In this document: positions 17,345 to 25,705 of the stretch, one piece after another | How positions within the stretch are numbered: position 1 is the first letter of the stretch | Layout: every line of letters starts with the position of its first letter | The notes under the pieces: generated by a model | What the model saw: only the letters and a program-made list of their open reading frames with translations | Told to the model about the DNA's origin: nothing | Database searches by the model: none | Program-made: the position numbers and the translations under genes | Source of the DNA: Kaistella solincola | GTDB lineage: Bacteria > Bacteroidota > Bacteroidia > Flavobacteriales > Weeksellaceae | Direction of reading: 5' to 3' | DNA length: 64,000 nt | Assembly: GCF_000812875.1 (NCBI RefSeq) | Contig: NZ_JSYK01000003.1 | Coordinates: forward strand, 744,001 to 808,000

Positions 17345-17390
17345 AAAAATTCCGTGCTTTTTGACCGTTTTTTTTCGAAATGGCTAGAAA
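17345..17390. repeat. 45-bp TTCCGTG element, copy 1
   Basis: Starts AAAAATTCCGTGC, then T-rich, and ends TGGCTAGAAA. It aligns along its length with 52269-52312 and 57857-57903. All three lie upstream of minus-strand genes. Confidence 0.45.
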
Positions 17391-17400
17391 TCGGCAAGTG

Positions 17401-18360
17401 CTAATTAATTCCTTCATCCAAAAGCCGGTGAATATCAATAATACCGAAATATTTTCCGTTATCAGTCACGATAAGCTGTCCGATATTTTTATCTTTTAAA
17501 ATCTGCATCGCTTCTTTTGCTAAAGAATTTTTATCCACGCTTTTCGGATTTTTGCTCATAATATCTTCAGCTTTAAGCTCCGTAAGATCACGGTCGCTCA
17601 GGAGCATCCGCCGTAAATCGCCATCGGTAATTACACCGGTAATTTTTTCAGCATCCGTAACCACCGTAATACCGTGCTTAGAACTGCTTACGGAAATAAT
17701 AATGTCCCGCACCGAAGAATCCGGTGAAACCTGAGGTTTTTGCGGTGATAAAAACTGTTCAACCTTGGCCGTAAGATTTTTACCTAAACTTCCGCCGGGA
17801 TGAAATTTCGCAAAATCGTTTTCTTTAAAACCATTGAGTTCCATTAAGCAAACCGCCAATGCATCTCCTAAAGCCATTTGCACGGTAGTTGAACTTGTTG
17901 GTGCCAATTTGATTGGACAGGCTTCTTTTTCAACGAAAGTATCTAAAATAACAACTGAAAATTCGGCTAACTTGCTTTTTGCATTTCCGGTCATTCCAAT
18001 TAATGCTGCGGAATAATCCTTTAAAAATGGTAAAAGCGTCACAATCTCCGGCGAATTTCCGGAGTTGGAAATACAAAGTACAACATCGGATTTTTGAATA
18101 ACACCCAAATCACCGTGAATTGCTTCCGAAGCGTGTAAAAATTGCGCGGGCGTTCCTGTAGAGTTTAGCGTTGCCACCATTTTGTTGCCAACGTGCGCCG
18201 ATTTGCCAATTCCTACGACAATTAATTTTCCGGAGCTTTTATTGATGATTTCTACCGCGCGTACAAATTCGGAATCAAGACGGTTTTTTAGGGCTTCAAG
18301 CTCGGCGATTTCAACGGAAAGTGCGTGTTGAGCGAGGTTTAGAATGTTCTGAGTATTCAT
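17401..18360 (-). CDS. kdsD: arabinose-5-phosphate isomerase (KpsF/GutQ family)
   Basis: 319 residues. An N-terminal SIS sugar-isomerase domain (about 35-170; VVGIGKSAHVGNK, CISNSGNSPE) is followed by two CBS domains (about 200-319; SVSSSKHGITVVT, KDKNIGQLIVTD). It interconverts ribulose 5-phosphate and arabinose 5-phosphate, the first step to Kdo for lipopolysaccharide. Length and domain order are standard. Divergent from recQ with a 250-bp spacer. Confidence 0.92.
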   Translation of the reverse strand: MNTQNILNLAQHALSVEIAELEALKNRLDSEFVRAVEIINKSSGKLIVVGIGKSAHVGNKMVATLNSTGTPAQFLHASEAIHGDLGVIQKSDVVLCISNSGNSPEIVTLLPFLKDYSAALIGMTGNAKSKLAEFSVVILDTFVEKEACPIKLAPTSSTTVQMALGDALAVCLMELNGFKENDFAKFHPGGSLGKNLTAKVEQFLSPQKPQVSPDSSVRDIIISVSSSKHGITVVTDAEKITGVITDGDLRRMLLSDRDLTELKAEDIMSKNPKSVDKNSLAKEAMQILKDKNIGQLIVTDNGKYFGIIDIHRLLDEGIN

Positions 18361-18368
18361 TAAATTTG

Positions 18369-18403
18369 GTAAAAATTTGCCATTTTAGGTCCTATTTTTT
18401 TTG
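18369..18403. repeat. GGCAAATTTTT-family palindrome in the kdsD-recQ spacer
   Basis: TAAAAATTTGCCATTTTAGG followed by TCCTATTTTTTTT is a degenerate copy. Apart from this and the recQ promoter I see nothing definite in the spacer. Confidence 0.35.
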
Positions 18404-18500
18404 GTAATAAATTCTAAGCTCGCGTTTTTTCGTGAAACAGCACAAATGCTTCGGTCGTGATAAAATCGCAAAGTAGGACTAAATTGTAATTTTAATTTTT

Positions 18501-18508
18501 TAACTTTG
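18501..18508 (+). promoter_or_regulatory. -7 element of recQ
   Basis: TAACTTTG matches TAnnTTTG. It predicts a leader of roughly 95 bases before the recQ ATG at 18611. Confidence 0.5.
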
Positions 18509-18610
18509 GTTACAATGCAAATTTAGGAAACAATATCTATCTTCTTAGATTAATTCTAAATTTTTGAGCGGCGATGTTTTAGACGAGGAAAGAGGAGCCG
18601 TTATATAAAT

Positions 18611-20827
18611 ATGAAATTGAAAATGAAAACATCCAATACCGATTTATCCAAAGAGCTCAAGAAATATTTCGGTTTTTCCACATTTAAAGGTCATCAGGAA
18701 ACCATTATAAAGACGCTGCTGGAAGGTAAAGACGTATTCGTGCTGATGCCGACAGGTGGTGGAAAATCACTTTGCTATCAATTGCCCGCCCTGATGTCGG
18801 ACGGAACTGCGATAGTGGTTTCACCGCTTATCGCGTTGATGAAAAACCAGGTGGACGCTATCAACGGACTTTCATCTGTGGAAGGTGTCGCACACGTTCT
18901 GAATTCTTCTTTAAATAAAACCCAGACGAAACAGGTTTTTGATGATATCCGTTCTGGTGTTACAAAACTTTTATATGTTGCGCCGGAATCTTTAATTAAA
19001 GAAGAATATCAGGAATTTTTAAAAGAAGTTGAAATTTCTTTCGTCGCCATCGATGAAGCGCACTGTATTTCCGAATGGGGACACGATTTCCGCCCGGAAT
19101 ACCGGAATTTGAAATCGATAATCGATAAAATTGCCGATGTTCCCGTAATTGCTTTAACCGCGACGGCTACTCCGAAAGTTCAGGATGACATTCAGAAAAC
19201 TCTGGGAATGAACAATGCCGTGGTTTTCAAAGAAAGTTTTAACCGCCCGAATCTTTTTTACGAAGTAAGACCAAAGGTAAATATCGACCGCGAAATCGTA
19301 AAATTCATCAATGCACGAAAAGGTAAATCCGGAATTGTGTACTGTTTAAGCCGGAGAAAAGTGGAAGAATTTGCGCAGGTTCTTCAGGTAAACGGAATTA
19401 ATGCTTTGCCATACCACGCCGGTCTCGACCAAAAAACGCGCGTCATGAATCAGGATAAATTTCTGATGGAAGATGCCGACGTCATTGTTGCCACCATCGC
19501 TTTCGGAATGGGAATCGATAAACCCGATGTGCGTTTTGTGATTCATTACGATATCCCGAAATCGCTTGAAAGTTATTATCAGGAAACCGGCCGCGCCGGA
19601 AGAGACGGCGGCGAAGGTTATTGTCTGGCTTTTTACGATCCGAAAGACATTGAAAAACTTGAGAAATTTTTAGCACAAAAACCAGTTTCGGAACGTGAGA
19701 TCGGTTTGCAGCTTTTAAATGAAGTCGTGGGTTATGTGGAAACATCGATGAGTCGCCGCCAATATATCCTGTACTATTTTGGTGAACAGTTCGACCCGAA
19801 AAACGGTCAGGGCGCAGGAATGTGCGACAATGCTGTAAATCCGCCGGTGCTGAAAGATGCGTCGAAGCAATTGATTACGCTCTTGCAATTGGTGAAAGAC
19901 TTAGAGGAAAAATTTAAAACCAAAGATTTAATCGCGGTGATTGTCGGTAAAGAAAATCCGGTCACAAAATCCTATAAATTAGAGACCACAAAACATTTTG
20001 GCATCGGAAAAATAGAAAACGAAAACTTCTGGAAAACCATTATCCGCCAGGCGACCGTGCAGAATTTCCTTCAAAAAGATATCGAGACTTATGGCGTTTT
20101 AAAACTCACCGAAAAAGGTCAGAAAGCGCTCGCAGAAAAGAAAGAGAATATATTTTTCATTGCCGAAGACCGCGAATATAACCTCGAACAAACGAAAGCA
20201 AATGCCGATAAAGGTCAGTCTCAAGCGAGCGGCGGCTTAGACGAAGTTTTATTTTCGCAGCTAAAAGAACTGCGGAAAAACGTAGCGAAAAAACTTGGAA
20301 AACCACCGTACACCATTTTTATGGATCCGAGTCTTGAAGATATGACAGTTCAATATCCGATTACGGTGGAGGAAGTTGGTAATATTTACGGTGTTGGCGA
20401 CGGCAAAGCTAAAAAATACGGAAAGGATTTTGCGGATTTTATCAGGAAATATGTCGAAGAAAATAATATCGAGCGGACGCAGGATATGGTGATGAAAACC
20501 GTGGCGAACAAATCCAGCCACAAAGTTTTTATTATCCAGAGCACCGACAAAAAAATTGATCTTGAAGACATTGCGAAAGCGAAAAATCTCTCCATGGACG
20601 ATCTTTTGAAAGAAATGGAACGCATTGTTTATCAGGGAACTAAACTGAATATTGATTATTATATTGACGAAAATTTTGACGAAGATATTGTGGAAGATTT
20701 TATGTCTTTTATGGGCGAAAGTGAAAGCGACAGCATGAAAATTTTGCTCGCAGAATTTGGTGATGATCTTAGCGACGAAGAAGTTCGGATGTTGCGTATT
20801 AAATTTATTTCAGACGTAGCAAATTAA
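18611..20827 (+). CDS. recQ: ATP-dependent DNA helicase RecQ
   Basis: 738 residues. Motif I is MPTGGGKS (Lys52) and motif II DEAH (148-151), followed by the RecQ loop CISEWGHDFRPEY; the second RecA-like domain has QETGRAGRD. The RQC winged-helix region follows, then an HRDC domain (about 540-610) and a roughly 110-residue tail. Oddity: the zinc-binding segment, normally four cysteines after CRR, reads SRRQYILYYFGEQF then GAGMCDNAVNP, with one cysteine only. The start could be the internal ATG five codons on. A 3'-to-5' helicase for repair and recombination restart. Confidence 0.92.
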   Translation: MKLKMKTSNTDLSKELKKYFGFSTFKGHQETIIKTLLEGKDVFVLMPTGGGKSLCYQLPALMSDGTAIVVSPLIALMKNQVDAINGLSSVEGVAHVLNSSLNKTQTKQVFDDIRSGVTKLLYVAPESLIKEEYQEFLKEVEISFVAIDEAHCISEWGHDFRPEYRNLKSIIDKIADVPVIALTATATPKVQDDIQKTLGMNNAVVFKESFNRPNLFYEVRPKVNIDREIVKFINARKGKSGIVYCLSRRKVEEFAQVLQVNGINALPYHAGLDQKTRVMNQDKFLMEDADVIVATIAFGMGIDKPDVRFVIHYDIPKSLESYYQETGRAGRDGGEGYCLAFYDPKDIEKLEKFLAQKPVSEREIGLQLLNEVVGYVETSMSRRQYILYYFGEQFDPKNGQGAGMCDNAVNPPVLKDASKQLITLLQLVKDLEEKFKTKDLIAVIVGKENPVTKSYKLETTKHFGIGKIENENFWKTIIRQATVQNFLQKDIETYGVLKLTEKGQKALAEKKENIFFIAEDREYNLEQTKANADKGQSQASGGLDEVLFSQLKELRKNVAKKLGKPPYTIFMDPSLEDMTVQYPITVEEVGNIYGVGDGKAKKYGKDFADFIRKYVEENNIERTQDMVMKTVANKSSHKVFIIQSTDKKIDLEDIAKAKNLSMDDLLKEMERIVYQGTKLNIDYYIDENFDEDIVEDFMSFMGESESDSMKILLAEFGDDLSDEEVRMLRIKFISDVAN

Positions 20828-20831
20828 AAAA

Positions 20832-21086
20832 ATGAAAAATTCATTGTTGGAAGCCCGAAAAAATCTCATCGGCTGGATTGAAAGTTTGGATGATGCTGAG
20901 GTTTTGCAAAAACTAATTGACATTAAAAATTCGGCAAGTTTAGAGAAATGTGCCACAAACATCAATTCCGAAAAAATTGAAGAAAAGGATTTCGACCAGC
21001 AATTTGCGGCAGGAATGACACCAGATGAACTTCTGGAAAATATCGCTTCGCATATCGAGTCGATTGATTCCGAAGAAAACATTTAG
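20832..21086 (+). CDS. small acidic protein, antitoxin-like
   Basis: 84 residues beginning 4 bp after the recQ stop, so clearly co-transcribed. The N-terminal half (LLEARKNLIGWIESLDDAEV, LQKLIDIKNS) is a helical pair like the small antitoxins that precede RelE/ParE toxins in Bacteroidota; the C-terminal half is strongly acidic. No toxin gene follows: the next frame is a glycosyltransferase. It may be an orphan antitoxin or a small recQ partner. Reading is by resemblance only. Confidence 0.6.
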   Translation: MKNSLLEARKNLIGWIESLDDAEVLQKLIDIKNSASLEKCATNINSEKIEEKDFDQQFAAGMTPDELLENIASHIESIDSEENI

Positions 21087-21093
21087 CTGTTTA

Positions 21094-21130
21094 GCAAAAA
21101 ATGCCCGTTTTAACCGCCAATTTTTATTGA
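21094..21130. repeat. GGCAAATTTTT-family palindrome
   Basis: GCAAAAAATGCCCGTTTTAA followed by CCGCCAATTTTT is a degenerate copy, just after the antitoxin-like gene. Confidence 0.35.
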
Positions 21131-21151
21131 TAAACCTTTAGCGAAATATTG

Positions 21152-21159
21152 TAAATTCG
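21152..21159 (+). promoter_or_regulatory. candidate -7 element of the glycosyltransferase gene
   Basis: TAAATTCG differs at one base from TAnnTTTG. Transcription would begin about at the hairpin that starts at 21167. Confidence 0.4.
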
Positions 21160-21166
21160 CATTTAG

Positions 21167-21198
21167 CCTTGTCATCGTTTCAAAAAACTGACAAGGTT
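21167..21198 (+). terminator. hairpin with T-run in the glycosyltransferase leader
   Basis: CCTTGTCA and TGACAAGG form a perfect 8-bp stem with a 14-base loop, followed by eight T residues. It is shaped like an intrinsic terminator, 15 bases before the ATG at 21214. It could end the recQ transcript, or act as an attenuator if the promoter at 21152 is real. Confidence 0.6.
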
Positions 21199-21213
21199 TT
21201 TTTTCTCAAAAAC

Positions 21214-22287
21214 ATGAAGAAGACCGTCATTTTATTTATACTTCCGGATTTGGAAATGGGCGGCGCAGAGCGTATTGTCACGACAATTGCGAACCATCTG
21301 TCACGCGAAACCTTCGATCCGAAAATCCTTCTACTTCGCAAAGAAGGCGGTTATCTGGAAATTTTGAAAGATGATGTAGAAATTATTGACATTAAAACAC
21401 CCAGAATCCGAAATTCTTTACTTCCGATTTTAAGAGAAATAAAAAGCCGAAAACCGGATATTGTTTTCAGCGGCTTCGGAGAAGTTAACGCTTATTTGGC
21501 ACTTTTTATCAGAATGTTTCCGAAAATTAAATTCGTCGCGCGCGAAACCAATGTGGTTTCAAAACACGTAACGCGAAAAGAAATTCGCTTTTTCTATCGC
21601 TTTTACAACAACTACGATCAAATCATTTGTCAGAGTGACGATATGAAAAATGATCTTATTGAAAATTTCAACCTTAAACCGGAAAAATTAATTAAAATCA
21701 ATAATCCGGTGGATTTTGAATTTATCGAACAAAATTTAGCAATTTCTGAAAAACCCGAAGCTTTTAGAAATGATTTTAGAAATGTTGTCGCAATTGGAAA
21801 TCTTTCAGCGCGAAAAGGTTTTGATAATTTGCTGAAAGTTTTCAGCCATTTAAAAAAGGAGAAAATTCTGCTGCATATTTTGGGCGATGGGCGCGACAAA
21901 GATTTACTTCTTCAGATGAAAAAAGATTTAAATTTAGAAAATGTAATCTTTCACGGACAGCAAAAAAATCCGTATCAATACCTGAAATTTGCGGATCTTT
22001 TTATTCTTTCTTCGCGTTACGAAGGTTTTCCGAATGTGCTTTTGGAAGCCGGCGCGTGTGGTACTTTTTCTTTAGCAAATAACTGTCCGGGCGGAATTTC
22101 AGAAATTATTCAAGCCGGCATAACCGGTGTAATTGCTGAAATTGAAAAAAGTGCCGATTTTGCGGCTAAAATTTCTTCGCTTCTAACACAAAATCAAGAT
22201 TCTACAGAAATTAAAAATTCTATTTCATCACGCTTTTCGAAAGAAATAATATTAGAACGATACACAGAGGTATTAAAAAAATTATAA
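21214..22287 (+). CDS. family 4 glycosyltransferase
   Basis: 357 residues from the ATG at 21214; the longer TTG frame would run through the terminator hairpin. The N-terminal domain opens ILFILPDLEMGGAERIV, typical of GT4 enzymes, and the C-terminal domain has GNLSARKGFDNLL, ILGDGRDKDLL, FADLFILSSRYEGFPNVLLE and the E-x7-E pair of the nucleotide-sugar site. It adds a sugar from an activated donor during surface polysaccharide or lipopolysaccharide building; donor and acceptor unknown. A lipoprotein gene follows after 1 bp. Confidence 0.9.
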   Translation: MKKTVILFILPDLEMGGAERIVTTIANHLSRETFDPKILLLRKEGGYLEILKDDVEIIDIKTPRIRNSLLPILREIKSRKPDIVFSGFGEVNAYLALFIRMFPKIKFVARETNVVSKHVTRKEIRFFYRFYNNYDQIICQSDDMKNDLIENFNLKPEKLIKINNPVDFEFIEQNLAISEKPEAFRNDFRNVVAIGNLSARKGFDNLLKVFSHLKKEKILLHILGDGRDKDLLLQMKKDLNLENVIFHGQQKNPYQYLKFADLFILSSRYEGFPNVLLEAGACGTFSLANNCPGGISEIIQAGITGVIAEIEKSADFAAKISSLLTQNQDSTEIKNSISSRFSKEIILERYTEVLKKL

Positions 22288-22288
22288 A

Positions 22289-22783
22289 GTGAAATATTTC
22301 AATTTGTTTTTTTTTGCAACTATTCTATCATGTTCGCCGTTTTTAAACAAAGAAAAAAATGTAGAGTTTTCCGTTGTTGAAGGTAAAGTTCTATTTTCGA
22401 AAATGGAGTCGGTTTTATTTGATAAAGAGAGCGCGAAAATATCAAAATTTTCAGATTCTTGCAGAAACAATAGGTTAAATTGTTACTACGACAATGAAAC
22501 TTTTCCGGCAACATTTCCCGGTGGAATGAATAGATTTACAACGGAATTTTATGATAATTTTAGAATTAAAAAATCTACGAAACCGTCTGATATTAAGGTT
22601 AGGATGATCATTGGAAAACAAAATAATATTCAACACGCCGAAATATCCGGTTTTAAGGATGAAAAAATGAAGAGTGAAATCAAAAGAGTTTTAAAATTAC
22701 CGAATTTAAATAAGTGGCACTCTGCGAATACCATATTGGGAAAGTCTGATTATGAAATAATTTTCTTAATAAAAATTAAATAG
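22289..22783 (+). CDS. lipoprotein with TonB C-terminal-like domain
   Basis: 164 residues from a GTG 1 bp after the glycosyltransferase stop. The signal ends in a lipobox ILSC-S (Cys15). After a linker, FPATFPGGMNRFTTEFYDNF begins a roughly 90-residue domain continuing through KVRMIIGKQNNIQHAEISGF and KRVLKLPNLNKW, which matches the pattern of the TonB C-terminal-like domains common in Flavobacteriia (PGG-x4-F, then V-x-F-x-V-x4-G-x-I). No membrane-spanning TonB helix or proline-rich linker is present, so it is unlikely to be an energy transducer. Role unknown. Confidence 0.65.
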   Translation: MKYFNLFFFATILSCSPFLNKEKNVEFSVVEGKVLFSKMESVLFDKESAKISKFSDSCRNNRLNCYYDNETFPATFPGGMNRFTTEFYDNFRIKKSTKPSDIKVRMIIGKQNNIQHAEISGFKDEKMKSEIKRVLKLPNLNKWHSANTILGKSDYEIIFLIKIK

Positions 22784-22888
22784 TGTACAACAATTAAATC
22801 TATTTTACTCTCTTATTAAAAAAAAATTATTTCAAAAAAAATACGACGAACTTTTCCAAATTTTATGATTGCGCTCACAAGCTAAAAT

Positions 22889-22971
22889 CCAAAATTTGTA
22901 AACTTTTGGAAGTTGTGGAAAACTTATTGGATTGCTTTTTAAACAGTTATCGTAAAAGTTTTGTAAACTTT
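22889..22971. promoter_or_regulatory. two palindromic TTTGTAAACTTT sites upstream of class II RNR
   Basis: The 12-mer TTTGTAAACTTT occurs at 22895-22906 and 22960-22971. Site 1 lies in a 21-bp imperfect palindrome, 22889-22909, bounded by CCAAAA and TTTTGG. Site 2 is a perfect 7-3-7 palindrome AAAGTTT-TGT-AAACTTT (22955-22971). Between them, TGTGGAAAA near 22914 is the complement of TTTTCCACA, a DnaA-box match. They end about 50 bases before the RNR ATG and look like operators for an unknown repressor. They do not match NrdR boxes. Confidence 0.5.
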
Positions 22972-23022
22972 ATGTCATCTGAATAATCTTCTATATATTT
23001 AAATTCTGAAACTAGAAAATAT

Positions 23023-25575
23023 ATGGAAGCAACTCTATCTTCAAAAAAAATTATGACTTTTACGTACGATGAAGCTTTTCAGGCTTCTTTAGAATATTTC
23101 GGCGGCGACGATTTAGCAGCTAAAGTTTGGGTCAGCAAATATGCACTGAAAGATTCTGACGGCAATATTTATGAGCAAAATCCGGACGATATGCACCGCA
23201 GAATTGCTTCGGAAATCGCCCGAGTTGAAGAAAAATATCCAAATGCGCTTTCTGAAGATAAAGTTTTCGACCTGATCAAAAATTTCAAATATATCATTCC
23301 GCAGGGAAGTCCGATGACGGGAATTGGCAATAATTTCCAGATCGCGTCGCTTTCGAACTGTTTTGTAATCGGTAGCGGCACGCAAAGCGATTCTTACGGA
23401 AGCATCATGAAAATTGATGAAGAGCAGGTTCAGCTGATGAAGCGCCGCGGTGGAGTAGGTCACGACCTTTCCAACATCCGACCGAAAGGTTCCGCGGTGA
23501 AAAATTCTGCGCTGACTTCCACAGGTTTGGTTCCGTTTATGGAAAGATATTCCAACTCCACGCGCGAAGTTGCGCAGGACGGCCGCCGCGGCGCGCTGAT
23601 GCTTTCCGTTTCCGTAAATCACCCCGATTCTGAAGATTTCGTGAACGCAAAACTGGAGCAGGGAAAAATTACAGGTGCTAATATTTCGGTGCGAATTGAC
23701 GATGATTTTATGAAAGCCGTCGTCAATAAAGAAAATTACATCCAAAAATATCCGATTCACAGCAAAAATCCAAAATTTCAAAAAGAAATAAAGGCGGTCG
23801 AATTATGGAATAAAATCATCCACAACGCTTGGAAATCTGCTGAACCGGGAATTCTTTTCTGGGACACCATTATCAATGAATCTTTGCCGGATTGTTACGC
23901 AGATCTCGGCTACGAAACGGTTTCCACGAACCCGTGTGGTGAAATTCCTTTGTGTCCGTACGATTCATGTAGACTGTTGGCGGTAAATTTATTTTCATAT
24001 GTTGAAAATCCATTCACGAAGCAGGCAAAATTTAATTTTGAGCTTTTCGAAGAACATGTCGGTTACGCGCAAAGAATGATGGACGATATTATCGATCTTG
24101 AAATTGAAAAAATCGATGCTATTCTGGCTAAAATTGAAGCTGATCCTGAAGGCGAAGAAATTAAAGCGACTGAGAAGAATCTGTGGTTAAAAATTCGTCA
24201 GAAAACAATTGAAGGCCGTAGAACCGGTGTTGGAATTACCGCAGAAGGAGATATGCTTGCAGCATTGAATATTCAATACGGAAGTAAGGAAGGAAATGAA
24301 TTTTCGACTTTGGTGCATAAAACTTTAGCGTTGGCGGCGTACCGTATGTCTGTTGAAATGGCGAAAGAACGCGGAGCTTTTGCAATTTATGATGCGAAAA
24401 GAGAGGAAAAAAATCCTTTTATATTAAGAATTAAAGAAGCAGATCCGAAACTGTATGAAGATTTAAAAAAATACGGCCGAAGAAATATTGCGTTACTGAC
24501 AATTGCGCCGACCGGCAGTACTTCGTTGATGTCGCAAACCACTTCCGGTATTGAGCCGGTTTTTCTGCCCGTTTATAAAAGACGCCGAAAAGTAAATCCA
24601 AACGATCAGGACATTCGTGTAGATTTTGTGGATGAAGTGGGAGACTCGTGGGAAGAATATCTGGTTTTTCACCACCGTTTTAAAGAATGGATGGAAGTTC
24701 AGGGAATAGACACCGAAAAAAATTATTCTCAGGAAGAATTGAATAAAATTATTGAGCAGTCACCATACTTTAAAGCAACTTCCAATGATGTGGATTGGTT
24801 AAGCAAAGTGGAAATGCAGGGCGCCATTCAGAAGTGGGTGGACCATTCCATTTCGGTAACGATCAATATACCCAATGATGCGACGGAAGAACTCGTAAAT
24901 CAGCTTTATATCAAAGCCTGGGAAGTAGGCTGTAAAGGCGTAACCGTTTACCGTGATGGTTCGCGTTCCGGTGTTTTGATTTCCGCAGATGATAAAAATG
25001 AGGAAAAAGCCGAAATGATTACTCCGGTTTTCCCGACCAAAAGACCGCATATTTTAGAAGCTGATGTGGTGCGTTTTCAAAATAATAAAGAAAAATGGAT
25101 TGCTTTTGTCGGTTTAATTGAAGGGAAACCTTATGAAATTTTTACAGGTCTTGCTGAAGATGAAGAAGGAATTGCCGTTCCGCGCTGGGTGAATGAAGGC
25201 GTGATTATTAAAAACCAGGACGAGAACGGAAAATCGCGCTATGATTTCCAGTTTAAAAATCTGCGTGGTTATAAAACTACCATCGAAGGACTTTCGCATA
25301 AATTCAAGCCGGAATTCTGGAATTATGCAAAACTGATTTCGGGAACTTTAAGACACGGAATGCCGATTGAAAACGCAGTTGAGTTGATCAATCGTTTGGA
25401 GCTCGATTCAGAGTCCATCAACAACTGGAAAGCTGGTGTGGCGCGCGCGTTGAAACGCTATATTCCTGATGGAACGGAAGCTACAGGAAAATGTTCAAAC
25501 TGCGGCTCAGACCAGGTGGTTTATCAGGAAGGATGTTTGACGTGTAAGAATTGTGGAAATAGTAAGTGTGGGTAA
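23023..25575 (+). CDS. nrdJ: adenosylcobalamin-dependent (class II) ribonucleotide reductase
   Basis: 850 residues. It makes deoxyribonucleotides using a B12-generated thiyl radical and needs no second subunit. Conserved features are SNCFVIGSG (Cys113), the finger loop STNPCGEIPLCP (Asn303, Cys305, Glu307), TGLVPFMERYSNSTREV, and PTGSTSLMSQTTSGIEPVF. The C-terminus is a cysteine-rich tail (about 823-850: CSNC, CLTCKNC, KCG) that should carry the shuttle cysteines and a zinc ribbon, typical of class II enzymes. I see no cobalamin riboswitch upstream; instead there are palindromic sites. Confidence 0.93.
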   Translation: MEATLSSKKIMTFTYDEAFQASLEYFGGDDLAAKVWVSKYALKDSDGNIYEQNPDDMHRRIASEIARVEEKYPNALSEDKVFDLIKNFKYIIPQGSPMTGIGNNFQIASLSNCFVIGSGTQSDSYGSIMKIDEEQVQLMKRRGGVGHDLSNIRPKGSAVKNSALTSTGLVPFMERYSNSTREVAQDGRRGALMLSVSVNHPDSEDFVNAKLEQGKITGANISVRIDDDFMKAVVNKENYIQKYPIHSKNPKFQKEIKAVELWNKIIHNAWKSAEPGILFWDTIINESLPDCYADLGYETVSTNPCGEIPLCPYDSCRLLAVNLFSYVENPFTKQAKFNFELFEEHVGYAQRMMDDIIDLEIEKIDAILAKIEADPEGEEIKATEKNLWLKIRQKTIEGRRTGVGITAEGDMLAALNIQYGSKEGNEFSTLVHKTLALAAYRMSVEMAKERGAFAIYDAKREEKNPFILRIKEADPKLYEDLKKYGRRNIALLTIAPTGSTSLMSQTTSGIEPVFLPVYKRRRKVNPNDQDIRVDFVDEVGDSWEEYLVFHHRFKEWMEVQGIDTEKNYSQEELNKIIEQSPYFKATSNDVDWLSKVEMQGAIQKWVDHSISVTINIPNDATEELVNQLYIKAWEVGCKGVTVYRDGSRSGVLISADDKNEEKAEMITPVFPTKRPHILEADVVRFQNNKEKWIAFVGLIEGKPYEIFTGLAEDEEGIAVPRWVNEGVIIKNQDENGKSRYDFQFKNLRGYKTTIEGLSHKFKPEFWNYAKLISGTLRHGMPIENAVELINRLELDSESINNWKAGVARALKRYIPDGTEATGKCSNCGSDQVVYQEGCLTCKNCGNSKCG

Positions 25576-25576
25576 T

Positions 25577-25620
25577 GTCATTGCGAGAAGCGTAACAAAG
25601 TGGAGCGAAGAAGCAATCTG
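25577..25620 (+). repeat. TCATTGCGAG intergenic hairpin repeat, copy 2
   Basis: TCATTGCGAG at 25578-25587 and GAAGCAATC at about 25610-25618 enclose a 22-base variable centre. ATTGC and GCAAT can pair. Like copy 1 it begins directly after a stop codon. Confidence 0.6.
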
Positions 25621-25631
25621 TGGATATCTTT

Positions 25632-25662
25632 AAAAAAAAGGCACTAAATGCGCCTTTTTTTT
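25632..25662 (+). terminator. terminator after class II RNR
   Basis: AAAAAAAAGGCA, a short loop, and TGCGCCTTTTTTTT form a stem-loop with a T-run. Confidence 0.65.
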
Positions 25663-25705
25663 CTAAGGTTTTTTATATATTAAAATTTTCATTATATTAG
25701 AGATA

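Noticed and set aside
21169-21213. TTG start of the glycosyltransferase 45 bases upstream
   Set aside because: The extra residues run through a terminator hairpin and the ATG at 21214 gives the typical family N-terminus.
22889-22971. NrdR boxes
   Set aside because: The palindromes read TTTGTAAACTTT, not the ACACTATATATAGTGT-like NrdR consensus.
22784-23022. Cobalamin riboswitch upstream of class II RNR
   Set aside because: Expected from B12 dependence, but no B12 box or extended conserved stem set is visible; only palindromes were found.
23113-23781. 222-codon open frame antisense to class II ribonucleotide reductase
   Set aside because: It is the mirror of a strongly conserved gene, has no start context, and its translation has no family resemblance.
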